Shown here one piece after another: positions 42,521 through 50,762 of a stretch of DNA of 64,000 bases. The notes below the pieces were generated by a model. The model had not been told where the DNA came from. It did no database searches and was given only the letters and a program-made list of their open reading frames with translations. Source of the DNA: SURF-32 sp964648365. Its GTDB lineage: Bacteria > Planctomycetota > Phycisphaerae > UBA1845. The position numbers were made by a program, and so were the translations under genes. Position 1 is the stretch's first letter. Each line of letters opens with the position of its first letter. The DNA is taken from NCBI GenBank assembly GCA_964648365.1, contig CAZYLK010000001.1:13758-77757 (forward strand), written 5' to 3'.

Positions 42521-45500
42521 ATGCGAGTGCTTGGCGGCTACGACGCGCAACTGGATGCACGGGTGCGGGAACTCGGCCGTGAGATCTTCGAGCGGGCGGC
42601 CGACGCGACCCCGCGGTTCGGGCAGCGCGCCTGGGCGCTGGAGAAGCTGACCTCCTGGGTGGACAGCGACCCGAAGCTCAAGGCGGCGGCCTTCGAGTTC
42701 GTGGCGACGCTGCCGTCGCTGCGGGATGACCATGACATCGCCCGCCACCTGGCGGAGTTCATGGCACAGCGCGAGGTTGATCTGCCGCTGCCGGCGCGGT
42801 GGGCGCTGGGGCTGGGTTCAGACCACCGGTTGCAAACCGGTGCCACATCGGATCACCGGTTGCAAACCGGTGCCACATCGGATCACCGGTTGCAAACCGG
42901 TGCCACACCGGATCACCGGTTACAAACCGGTGCCACACCGGATCACCAACTGGAGACCGGTGCCACAGGGGACCACCGGTTGCAAACCGGTGCCACAGGT
43001 GACGGCAATGCGACGTTGCTCTCGTCGCTGATCGGCGTGATGGCCCGTCGCGGGGCGTCCGCGATGGCGGAGCGCTTCATCACCGGGCACGACGAGGCCA
43101 GCGTCACGGCGACCCTGGAGCGATTCCGCTCGCAGGGCATGACGTTCACGCTCGACGTGCTGGGCGAGTCTACGACCAGCGATGCCGTAGCGGAACGATA
43201 TCTCAACACCTACCTCGAACTGATCGAGCACCTGTGCCCACGCGCGGCCACGTGGTCGAACGCGCCGACGATTGACCGGACCGATCGCGGACAGCAGCCG
43301 CGGGTCAACATTTCCATCAAGCTGACCGGCCTCGATCCGCACTTCGACCCCGTCGATCCGCAGCGTTCCATTGACGAAGTCTGCGCCCGCATCACGCCGC
43401 TCCTGCGCCGGTCGCGGGAACTCGGCGCGTTCGTCAACGTGGACATGGAGGCCTTCCGCTATCGCGACCTGACGCTCGACCTGTTTGAGCATCTGATGAT
43501 GCGACCGGAATTCCGGGATTGGGAAGATGTCGGCATCGTGGTTCAGGCCTACCTTGCGGACGGCGAGCGTGACCTGGCCCGTCTGCTCGACTGGGGTCGC
43601 AATCGCGGTTCGCGGTTCGCGGTGCGACTCGTCAAGGGCGCTTATTGGGACACAGAGGTCGCGCTGGCGGCGGAGGCGGGTCTGCCTCCGCCGGTGTGGA
43701 CGCAGAAGTGGCAGTCCGACGCCTGCTACGAGCGCATGACGCGCGTCATGCTCGCCCATACGGATGTCATTCGACCGTGCTTCGCCAGCCACAACGTCCG
43801 CTCGCTGGCTCACGTGCTGGGCACGGCCGAGCGATACGGACTGACGCCGCGGTCGTATGAAGTCCAGATGCTCTACGGCATGGGCGACCCTCTCAAGGAT
43901 GCGATGGTTCGCATGGGCCAGTGCCTGCGCGTCTACTCGCCCTACGGCGACATGATCCGCGGCATGGCCTACCTGATCCGCCGGCTTATCGAGAACACGT
44001 CGAACGACTCGTTCCTGAAGCAGGGCTTCACGCATCGTGCGGGCTACGACCGTCTGCTCGCCGATCCCGCGATCGCCGGGCCGGCGAGGAACGGGCGGGG
44101 CGGCAGCGGCAATGGCGCGGATTCAGGTGCGCCCGAGGCATCGACGCCCGGAGTCGCGCAATCCGACTTCGGCCGTCGCGAAACCCGCGACGCCATGACC
44201 GCCGCGCTGAAGCGCCGGGGCGACGTTCCGACGTTCATGCCCTACGTCGCCGGTCGGTTTATCACCGCGACGGCGACGGAGGATGCCGCGGATGCGTCGC
44301 GCCCGGGCGTCGCCATCGCCAGGATCGGTCTGGCCCGGCCGGCGGACGTGGACGATGCCGTCGCCGCGGCCCGAACCGCCGCTGCCGCGTGGTCTGCACG
44401 CAGCGATGCGGAGCGCCGGGAGGCGGTGGCAGCGCTGACGGAACGCATGATCACCCGGCGGATGGAACTGGCGGCGTGGCTGATCCGCGACGCTGGGATG
44501 ACATGGCGTGCGGCGGACATCGAAGTGGCGGCCGCGATCCGTGCCTGTCGCCGGTGGGGGGCGACCCTGCCTGCCGCGACTCGCCCGGGCGGCAGGGTCT
44601 GGGCAGCGTTACTGCCCTGGAACGCGCCGCTGTCGGTGGCTGCGGAAGTGCTGGCCTGCGGGTTGGCCGCCGGACGGGCCGTCATACTCAAGCCGGATCT
44701 GCGCGCCGCTTGCGCCGCCTGCGTGCTGGCGACGCTCGTCGACGAGTTGGAGCTGCCCGCGGGTCTTGCAGCGATTGTTGCCGGGCCTGATCCCGCTACG
44801 GCTGGACGCCTGACGCGGCATACCGGCGTCGACCGCCTGATTCGTATCGGCCCGCCCGATCCCGACCTGGACGCCGCATCCGGCGAGGGGGCCGGGCGTG
44901 CCTTCGGCCGGACGTTTGTGCCCGATTCGGTGGTTGTCGTCGGGCACACGGCCAATCTCGACGCAGCCGTGTGGGGTGCGGTCCAGTCGGCGTACGACTT
45001 CGCCGGGCAGTCGTTCTCCGCCGCCAAGCGGATTATCGTCGATGCGGCGGTCCACGACGCGTTCGTCGAGCGGCTGAAGGAGGCGGTCGAAAGCCTGATG
45101 ATCGGGCCGGCCGATGCCCCGCTGACGCTGGTCGGGCCGATGATCGACGAGGCGGCGAGGGAGCGGTTTCGGCGATCCGTCGCAGCCGTGGCCTCGATCT
45201 CTCGGATCGTCGTCGATCGCACCGCTGCCGCTGACGCGGCGTCCGGCTGCGTCGGTCCACTGCTTCTGACGGGGGCGCAGCTCGCGCCCGCGGCGATCGG
45301 CCCCGTGGCCTGCGTCTACAGAGCCGCCAGTTTCGAGCAGGCGTTGCGGATGGCGAACGCACGCCCCGCACCCGCGGCGGCGGTCTACACCCGCACGCCG
45401 TCGCAGCTTCGCGCCGCTCGCATCGCCCTGGCGGAATCGGAGGTTACGATAAACACGCCGGTGGCTGGCGGAGGCTGGGGCGGCCTGGGGCAGTTGGTTC

Positions 45501-45610
45501 TATCGGAGTCCGGCGCCGAATCCGGCATCGTGGCTTCCGCGGCAGGCCCGGTGACGGCCGCAAGCGGGACAGGTCGGGATCGCGCCCCGACGGGCGCAGG
45601 CGCGCATTGA
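42521..45610 (+). CDS. putA: PutA-like proline dehydrogenase with degenerate aldehyde dehydrogenase domain
   Basis: About 1029 residues (start 42521; 42509 is possible). The FAD-dependent proline dehydrogenase barrel is intact: VNISIKLTGLDPHFDP, FAVRLVKGAYWDTE, VQMLYGMGD, LRVYSPYGDMIRGMAYLIRR and LIENTSNDSFL. The C-terminal aldehyde dehydrogenase-like half keeps PWNAPLSVAAEV and AVILKP, but the nucleophile motif GQxCSA reads GQSFSA (codon TTC at 45012-45014), and the EtGG-type glutamate motif is absent. The second step (glutamate semialdehyde oxidation) is therefore probably lost. Residues about 101-160 are six perfect or near-perfect copies of the 10-residue unit DHRLQTGATS, translated from palindromic repeats. 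It follows addA by about 20 bp. Confidence 0.9.
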   Translation: MRVLGGYDAQLDARVRELGREIFERAADATPRFGQRAWALEKLTSWVDSDPKLKAAAFEFVATLPSLRDDHDIARHLAEFMAQREVDLPLPARWALGLGSDHRLQTGATSDHRLQTGATSDHRLQTGATPDHRLQTGATPDHQLETGATGDHRLQTGATGDGNATLLSSLIGVMARRGASAMAERFITGHDEASVTATLERFRSQGMTFTLDVLGESTTSDAVAERYLNTYLELIEHLCPRAATWSNAPTIDRTDRGQQPRVNISIKLTGLDPHFDPVDPQRSIDEVCARITPLLRRSRELGAFVNVDMEAFRYRDLTLDLFEHLMMRPEFRDWEDVGIVVQAYLADGERDLARLLDWGRNRGSRFAVRLVKGAYWDTEVALAAEAGLPPPVWTQKWQSDACYERMTRVMLAHTDVIRPCFASHNVRSLAHVLGTAERYGLTPRSYEVQMLYGMGDPLKDAMVRMGQCLRVYSPYGDMIRGMAYLIRRLIENTSNDSFLKQGFTHRAGYDRLLADPAIAGPARNGRGGSGNGADSGAPEASTPGVAQSDFGRRETRDAMTAALKRRGDVPTFMPYVAGRFITATATEDAADASRPGVAIARIGLARPADVDDAVAAARTAAAAWSARSDAERREAVAALTERMITRRMELAAWLIRDAGMTWRAADIEVAAAIRACRRWGATLPAATRPGGRVWAALLPWNAPLSVAAEVLACGLAAGRAVILKPDLRAACAACVLATLVDELELPAGLAAIVAGPDPATAGRLTRHTGVDRLIRIGPPDPDLDAASGEGAGRAFGRTFVPDSVVVVGHTANLDAAVWGAVQSAYDFAGQSFSAAKRIIVDAAVHDAFVERLKEAVESLMIGPADAPLTLVGPMIDEAARERFRRSVAAVASISRIVVDRTAAADAASGCVGPLLLTGAQLAPAAIGPVACVYRAASFEQALRMANARPAPAAAVYTRTPSQLRAARIALAESEVTINTPVAGGGWGGLGQLVLSESGAESGIVASAAGPVTAASGTGRDRAPTGAGAH
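42821..43000. repeat. Six tandem 30-bp palindromic units inside the putA-like gene
   Basis: Units begin at 42821, 42851, 42881, 42911, 42941 and 42971. Each is GATCACCGGTTGCAAACCGG plus TGCCACAYCG-like sequence, exactly ten codons. The fifth is the most diverged (read as DHQLETGATG). The core matches the intergenic units near 2440, 33392-33584 and 62230-62315. Confidence 0.97.
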
Positions 45611-45690
45611 GCGGGGGTGCGACGGCGGAGCCGCAAGGGGTTATAATTCAGGAGTTGATCCCGGTAGCCGCTGCGAGCGATGAGACTGTC

Positions 45691-46080
45691 ATGGATGCAG
45701 CCCAGAATAAGCCTTTCCGACTCACCTGCGCGGCCGTCGGTGTCACCGTGCTCCTTCTGGTCGTCACCGGCTGTCACGGCCCGAACTACGACGCCACCCG
45801 CGCGAGGCGGGACGCGAACATTCGGTACGCGATCGGCGTTCACGAGACGCGCGAGGCCCGCAGCGATCAGAACCGCAGCGAAGTCGCCGCGTTCTGCGAT
45901 GCACGGGAAGCCTATCACGCCCGCCGCCTGGTCCGGACGCAGGGCTACCTCGCGTCTGAAGTGGAGCGGCGCGACCGCCAGTGGCACGAGCGGCAGCCCA
46001 TGTACCGGCGGTGGATCGACAAGGCCTTCGAGGGCGACGAGGACACCGCCCGCCGGGCCTTCTTCAAGATCGTCGAGTGA
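45691..46080 (+). CDS. Small lipoprotein of unknown function
   Basis: A 129-residue lipoprotein. The ATG at 45691 starts a signal peptide ending LLLVVTGC, a good lipobox. The mature part (HGPNYDATRARRDANIRYAI) is charged, helical and rich in Arg, Glu and His, with no recognised domain. It stands between putA and etfB, possibly as its own unit. Confidence 0.7.
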   Translation: MDAAQNKPFRLTCAAVGVTVLLLVVTGCHGPNYDATRARRDANIRYAIGVHETREARSDQNRSEVAAFCDAREAYHARRLVRTQGYLASEVERRDRQWHERQPMYRRWIDKAFEGDEDTARRAFFKIVE

Positions 46081-46148
46081 TCGCTTGCGTTGATTGTCCC
46101 GCGGCCAACCGCTAGATTGCCCGTGGCGGCGTCGGCGGCGCGGTGTGG

Positions 46149-46168
46149 ACGCCCCACAAGCGGGGCGT
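46149..46168 (+). terminator. Possible terminator hairpin
   Basis: ACGCCCC (46149-46155) pairs with GGGGCGT (46162-46168) over a 6-nt loop, followed by TCTGCGTTGTTCC. It lies 68 bp after the lipoprotein stop. The rest of 46081-46314 shows no gene. Confidence 0.45.
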
Positions 46169-46314
46169 TCTGCGTTGTTCCCCGCCCCAAGGCGAAGCGT
46201 GTTCGGCGGACGATCGGGGCTGCCGCTGTCGGCGCGGCACGCGGTGTGCTTCCCGTCTCGCCGGTTCCGCGGGCGACGGCCCGCGCTGCTTCAACCGTGA
46301 CGGAGATCGGGGCA

Positions 46315-47103
46315 TTGAGAATCGCGACAATCATCAAACAGGTGCCGGACTCAAACGCGGCCATCCGCGTCACCGGCGCCGGCGACGGCATCGAGACCGC
46401 GGGTCTGAAAATGGTGGTGGACCCGTTCGACGAGTTCGGCGTGGAACTGGCCGTCCAGTTGCGCGAGAAGCGCTCCGACGTCGAGGAAATCGTTGTTTTC
46501 ACGCTCGGTCCGGAGAAGGCGTCCGAAGCGCTTCGCACCGCGCTGGCGATGGGTGCGGATCGGGCCGTTCACGTCAATGACGAGTCGCTGGTGAGCTGCG
46601 ATGAGGTCTATTCCGCGGCGGTACTGGCGGCTGCCATCCGCGCCGAGGGAGACTTCAACCTCGTCCTCTGCGGCAAGTACAACATCGACCTCGACGCCGG
46701 CGCCGTCGGCCCGGCCGTGGCGGAGTTCCTTGGCATCCCGCACATCGGCGCCGTCACGGGACTCGATATCGAGTCCGATGGCCGCTCGTTCGTGGCCCGG
46801 CGTCGCATCGAAGGTGCGGAAGAGGTGCTGGCCGGCGGCACTCCGGTCGTTCTGACCATTGAGAAGGGCCTCGTCGAGCCGCGCTACCCGTCGCTGCCGA
46901 ACCTGATGAAAGCCAAGAAGAAGCCCGTGGCTGCAAAGAAGGCCGGCGACCTGCCCGGCGTGGCTGGGCTCAAGCCGACGCTTACGCTTGAGTCGATGAG
47001 CCCGCCGCCGCCGCGTCCGGAGTGCAAGTTCATCGAGGGCGAACCCGCCGACATGGCGCGGGAACTGGTGCGGCTGTTGCGGGAAGAGGCCAAGGCGATC
47101 TGA
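46315..47103 (+). CDS. etfB: Electron transfer flavoprotein subunit beta
   Basis: A 262-residue EtfB (RIATIIKQVPDSN, MVVDPFDEFGVELAVQLRE, VLCGKYNIDLDAGAVGPAVA, GLVEPRYPSLPNLMKAKKKP). It binds AMP and partners EtfA to carry electrons from acyl-CoA and other dehydrogenases to the quinone pool. The start is a TTG at 46315 with GGAG nine bases upstream; a GTG at 46297 is possible. EtfA follows 17 bp later. Confidence 0.93.
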   Translation: MRIATIIKQVPDSNAAIRVTGAGDGIETAGLKMVVDPFDEFGVELAVQLREKRSDVEEIVVFTLGPEKASEALRTALAMGADRAVHVNDESLVSCDEVYSAAVLAAAIRAEGDFNLVLCGKYNIDLDAGAVGPAVAEFLGIPHIGAVTGLDIESDGRSFVARRRIEGAEEVLAGGTPVVLTIEKGLVEPRYPSLPNLMKAKKKPVAAKKAGDLPGVAGLKPTLTLESMSPPPPRPECKFIEGEPADMARELVRLLREEAKAI

Positions 47104-47120
47104 AGCGAGTGACCGAAGCC

Positions 47121-48113
47121 ATGAGCAAGAACATTCTCGTCGTCGTCGAGCAGCGTGAGGGAAAGGTTCTCCCCGCGTCGTTGCAGTTGTTCACCGTTGC
47201 CCGGTCGCTCGCGGGTTCGATGGGCGGCAGCGTTGATGCCTGCCTCCTCGGCCCCGACGCCGCCGGATTGACCGGCGCCGTCTCGGCGTATCAGCCGGCG
47301 CGCATCTTCACCGTTGCCAGCGCGGAACTGCGCCACTATCGCGCGATGCCGTTTACCGGCGCGATCTGTGCCGCCATCGACGCGGCCGGCGCGGGGCTCG
47401 TACTGATGACCAACAGCGCGCTGGGTCGCGACGTGGCCGCGCGGGTGGCGGCGCGGAAGCGGGCGGCTCTGGCGATGGACTGCACGGAACTGGCTGATCA
47501 GGGCGGACGGCTGATCGCCGCCACGAGCAACTATGCCGGCAAAACGCTGGCGAAGTATGCGCTGGCGACCGATGGTCTGAGGGTCGCCACGATTCGGGCC
47601 AACGCCTTCACTGCGCCCGACCCCAACCCGGGCCACACCGCGGAGGTGCAGGCGCTGGCCTTCGAGCCTGCCGACACTGACAAGCGCCTCACCGTCAAGG
47701 AGGTCGTGCAGACCGGCTCCGGCATCAAGGACGTGACCGAGGCGGACATCGTCGTTTCGGGCGGACGCTCGCTGAAGAGCCAGGAGGCCTTCGAAAAGGT
47801 GATTTTCCCGCTGGCCCAAGCGCTGGACGGCGCCGTGGGCGCATCGCGTGCGGCGTGCGACGCGGGCTATCAGCCGCATTCGCGCCAGGTGGGCCTGACC
47901 GGCAAGGTGGTCACGCCGGTGCTGTACGTCGCCTGCGGCATCGACGGCGCGATCCAGCATCTGGCGGGCATGCGGGGCAGCAAGGTGATCGTCGCGATCA
48001 ACACCAAGAAGGAGGCGCCGATCTTCGGCGTCGCCACCTACGGCTGCGTGGCGGACCTGTTTGCGGTGGTGCCGGCGTTGACGGAGGAAGTGCGCAAGCT
48101 GCGCGCGGGGTAA
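47121..48113 (+). CDS. etfA: Electron transfer flavoprotein subunit alpha
   Basis: A 330-residue EtfA from the ATG at 47121. The C-terminal FAD-binding domain shows VVSGGRSLKSQEAFE, VGASRAACDAGYQPHSRQVG and TPVLYVACGIDGAIQHLAGM. Together with EtfB it forms the heterodimer. Length and motifs are normal. Confidence 0.95.
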   Translation: MSKNILVVVEQREGKVLPASLQLFTVARSLAGSMGGSVDACLLGPDAAGLTGAVSAYQPARIFTVASAELRHYRAMPFTGAICAAIDAAGAGLVLMTNSALGRDVAARVAARKRAALAMDCTELADQGGRLIAATSNYAGKTLAKYALATDGLRVATIRANAFTAPDPNPGHTAEVQALAFEPADTDKRLTVKEVVQTGSGIKDVTEADIVVSGGRSLKSQEAFEKVIFPLAQALDGAVGASRAACDAGYQPHSRQVGLTGKVVTPVLYVACGIDGAIQHLAGMRGSKVIVAINTKKEAPIFGVATYGCVADLFAVVPALTEEVRKLRAG

Positions 48114-48128
48114 CGGGCGAACGGCGAC

Positions 48129-48776
48129 ATGGCGAACGGGTTTCGGATCACTATTACGGCCGGGGCGGGGCTGGTCGGTTCGACCGTTCCGCTGAAGCCG
48201 GACGATTCCACGACGATCGGCACGCGATCTACCTGCTCACTGGTCACGCCGTCGGACCGGGTGGCCCCCGTCCATTGTCGCATCAGGCGTGAGGGCGCCG
48301 ACTGGATGCTGCGCTGCGAGGTCGATCCGCGCACCGGCAAGCCGTGCAGCGTGATCGTCAACGACGGCCGGTGCTCCGAGACGCCGCTGCGGCAGGGCGA
48401 TCGCATCGAGATCGGCTGCTACCGGCTCCGTTTCGATGAACCCGACGCCCCTCCCGATCCGTTCGAGGCGCTGGCGCCTCCCGTTACGCTGTCGGTGGTT
48501 CCGCCGCCCCAGGCGCCGACGCCGCGCGTCACCGCGCTCGCCGGGGAGCGCGTCTTGATCGGCAGCAGCCAGACGGCCCTCTGGCGCCTGCCGGACCGAA
48601 CGGTTTCACGTCACCACTGCCGCGTCGAGTTTGACGGCAAAGCCTGGCAGGTCCGCGACCTCCAGAGCCGTAACGGAACCTACGTCGACGGCTACCGCGT
48701 GGCGTCCGGTGCGCTCGAGCACGGATCGCGGGTACTAGTCGGGCGGTATCGGATCGACGTGGCGATCGAGGCGTAA
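48129..48776 (+). CDS. Protein with two FHA domains
   Basis: A 215-residue cytosolic protein. The second domain is a typical phosphothreonine-binding FHA: RVLIGSSQTALWRLPD, VSRHHCRVEF, LQSRNGTYVDGYRV. The first (TTIGTRSTCSLVTPSDRVAP with HCRI) is a diverged FHA. It lies 15 bp after etfA and may be co-transcribed, though its function probably relates to Ser/Thr kinase signalling such as the kinase at 14112-17090. Confidence 0.85.
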   Translation: MANGFRITITAGAGLVGSTVPLKPDDSTTIGTRSTCSLVTPSDRVAPVHCRIRREGADWMLRCEVDPRTGKPCSVIVNDGRCSETPLRQGDRIEIGCYRLRFDEPDAPPDPFEALAPPVTLSVVPPPQAPTPRVTALAGERVLIGSSQTALWRLPDRTVSRHHCRVEFDGKAWQVRDLQSRNGTYVDGYRVASGALEHGSRVLVGRYRIDVAIEA

Positions 48777-48801
48777 GCACGGTGCATTGCGCGCCGCCCG
48801 C

Positions 48802-49266
48802 TCAGCGAGATGTTGCGGGCGGTCTGCGCCGCCGACTACAGTGCTTCGCGATAAGCCGCCGGTGCGAAGCATTCTGGTACACGCTCCCTTTCGGAGACAG
48901 TATCCGGGGGTTCGTGAAGTCGGCGTGGAGGTCGGTGTCGTTGGAACACAACAGGCGGACCCCCGACACGCGGGCAACTGCGAGAATGTGCTCGTCGTCG
49001 GAGCGGCAGAGTCCTTCCCGCGTCAGATGCATGGCCTCGCCATCGACGGCGCCGTCATCGAGCTGTCGGCAACGGCCGGCCCGGTCCAACTCGAGAATGA
49101 TCGGCTGGATGCTCCGCAGACGCTCGTATTCGAAGCGCATTCGCGTCCCGCCGATCACGGCGACAGCCCGGCCGCGCTTCAGCGCGTCGTAAACAGCGCG
49201 AAATGGACCGGTGGCGGGCGCTGCGAAGACGTCCGGAGCGACGTTCGTATCAACGACCAGACACAT
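48802..49266 (-). CDS. PIN-domain nuclease-like protein, partner of an AAA ATPase
   Basis: A 154-residue PIN fold: VVDTNVAPDVF with the first catalytic Asp, central acidic residues, and SDDEHILAVARVSGVRLLCS followed by NDTDLHADF. Four acidic active-site positions appear present, so RNase activity is plausible. Its ATG overlaps the stop of the ATPase gene by one base (TGATG), a sign of coupling. The C-terminal 15 residues are Arg-rich. The pair resembles two-gene toxin/defence cassettes; this is inference. Confidence 0.82.
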   Translation of the reverse strand: MCLVVDTNVAPDVFAAPATGPFRAVYDALKRGRAVAVIGGTRMRFEYERLRSIQPIILELDRAGRCRQLDDGAVDGEAMHLTREGLCRSDDEHILAVARVSGVRLLCSNDTDLHADFTNPRILSPKGSVYQNASHRRLIAKHCSRRRRPPATSR

Positions 49267-50561
49267 CAGCCGCGGGTCCGGTGAAGGAGGCTTGCCGTTT
49301 CATCGAGGAAAAACTGGCGATAGGCCGGAGGCGCATCCACCACGTTCCCCAACGGATCAAGTGTGATGGGGTAGACGGTGGTTTCGGACCGCGGCCGGTA
49401 AAAGAAGAGTATCATGACCTCGTCCGCGCCGATGGTTCCCGCCGCCACCTCCCGCCGCACCCGATCCACCAGATGATCGCTGTGCGTCTCGATCACCGCC
49501 ATCCGATTTTTCGCGCCTGCGACAAGACGGGCGAAGAACGTCCCCAACGCCGCCTGTGCGCGGGGATGGAGATGAACCTCCGGTTGCTGCATAAGAAGGG
49601 TTGCGTCTTCGTCATGCAGCACGCTCTGCACGACGATGGGCAGGGCCTGACTCACGCCGTAGCCGACGTCGGTCAGGTTGACAGCGGCACCGCCGACCCG
49701 TACGCGCAACTGGAACGGGTCGGATGCCTGCTTGCCGAGCCGCTTGACATCTACCTGCCTAAAAAGCCCCGACTCGCCCCCGAACGCTCGAAGCGCGCTC
49801 AGCACGCGCTGGCCGGCGGGGGATGATTCCTCGCGGTCCAGCAGGCGGGCCAGCAACGTCGGGACATGGTCGCCCTCCGGGCTGTATTCTTCACTGAATT
49901 CATCGTATGTCCGGCGTGGCTTGGAACGGATAGGCGCGGTGGAGCGGGCCTGCGCGCCTGGCGCCAGCATTTGGGCGATCATCCGGTCCGCCAGACGCAG
50001 GCTCTCTGTTGTCCAATGACTGCCGTTGTCCTTTGTCCACCGTTGCACGATGTCGTACACGAGCAGCATCAACGGAATTCCGCTTCGCAATCGCTCGGCA
50101 TCGAAGGGCGCGTCCAGTTCGGCCGCCGGCGCCGCAAGGCCGTGGGGCGTCAGCGATATCCGGATGGATGCGTCGCCGATCGACAGATCGATCGTGCCTG
50201 ACGCGCCTGTTCCTCGAAAACCTCGAAGCAACGTGTTGCCGGAGTCGCTGCCATAGCGCGCCAGAACCTCGTGGTCGGTTTGCCCGGCGGCCTCTGCGAT
50301 CGCGTATCCGAGGCTGAAGTGGTCGGCGTGCCGGTTCCCGCTGCCAAGCGAGGTTGCAATGGTGTCGTACGTGCCCAGATTGTAGGGTGGATCATTGAAC
50401 CCGGGGCTGAGCGGGAAACCGATGCCGTCCATGACGCCGTTCAGCGCGGCCAGCATCGTGGTCTTGCCGGAACTGTTCTCGCCGACCAGAAAGGTCAGCG
50501 GGCGGAGCGGAATCCGATGCATCCCCGCGAAACTGCGGACGTTTTCGAGTATTAGTTCCAT
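49266..50561 (-). CDS. AAA_15/AAA_21-type ATPase, partner of a PIN protein
   Basis: A 431-residue ABC-like ATPase of the OLD/AAA_21 group without a TOPRIM domain. The ATG at 50561 gives MELILENVRSFAGMHRIPLR. Motifs are Walker A LVGENSSGKTTML, signature DVGYGVSQALPIVV, Walker B LLMQQPEVHLHP and switch-like VIETHSDHLVDRVRR. The central part (residues about 90-290) is variable. Such ATPases drive several anti-phage systems in combination with a nuclease. Here the nuclease partner would be the coupled PIN protein. Confidence 0.88.
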   Translation of the reverse strand: MELILENVRSFAGMHRIPLRPLTFLVGENSSGKTTMLAALNGVMDGIGFPLSPGFNDPPYNLGTYDTIATSLGSGNRHADHFSLGYAIAEAAGQTDHEVLARYGSDSGNTLLRGFRGTGASGTIDLSIGDASIRISLTPHGLAAPAAELDAPFDAERLRSGIPLMLLVYDIVQRWTKDNGSHWTTESLRLADRMIAQMLAPGAQARSTAPIRSKPRRTYDEFSEEYSPEGDHVPTLLARLLDREESSPAGQRVLSALRAFGGESGLFRQVDVKRLGKQASDPFQLRVRVGGAAVNLTDVGYGVSQALPIVVQSVLHDEDATLLMQQPEVHLHPRAQAALGTFFARLVAGAKNRMAVIETHSDHLVDRVRREVAAGTIGADEVMILFFYRPRSETTVYPITLDPLGNVVDAPPAYRQFFLDETASLLHRTRG

Positions 50562-50665
50562 GCCGGGCTTCGGCTCCACCGTGTCCCGCAGCCAACGAGG
50601 TTATTGGGATTCCGCACCACTCTAGGCGCAAGACGCCCCCGCGTCGAGCGCGGCCGAAACCAAAG

Positions 50666-50697
50666 CAGGCCGGCACCGGATGTCCGGCGCCGGCCTG
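50666..50697 (-). terminator. Terminator of the secreted Cys-tail gene
   Basis: A 15-bp stem with a single mismatch (CAGGCCGGCACCGGA pairing with TCCGGCGCCGGCCTG) and a 2-nt loop, followed on the minus strand by GCTTTGGTTT. It resembles the terminator after the Cys-tail gene at 25051-25884. Confidence 0.65.
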
Positions 50698-50762
50698 AAC
50701 GTGCTCTGACCGTCGTCACTGGGCGGTCGGCCCTCGCGAACTCGACCTCCGATACCGACCAA

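Noticed and set aside
42821..43000. CRISPR array suggested by regular 30-bp direct repeats
   Set aside because: Units are contiguous with no spacers, lie in frame inside a gene, and match dispersed palindromes elsewhere; there are no cas genes.
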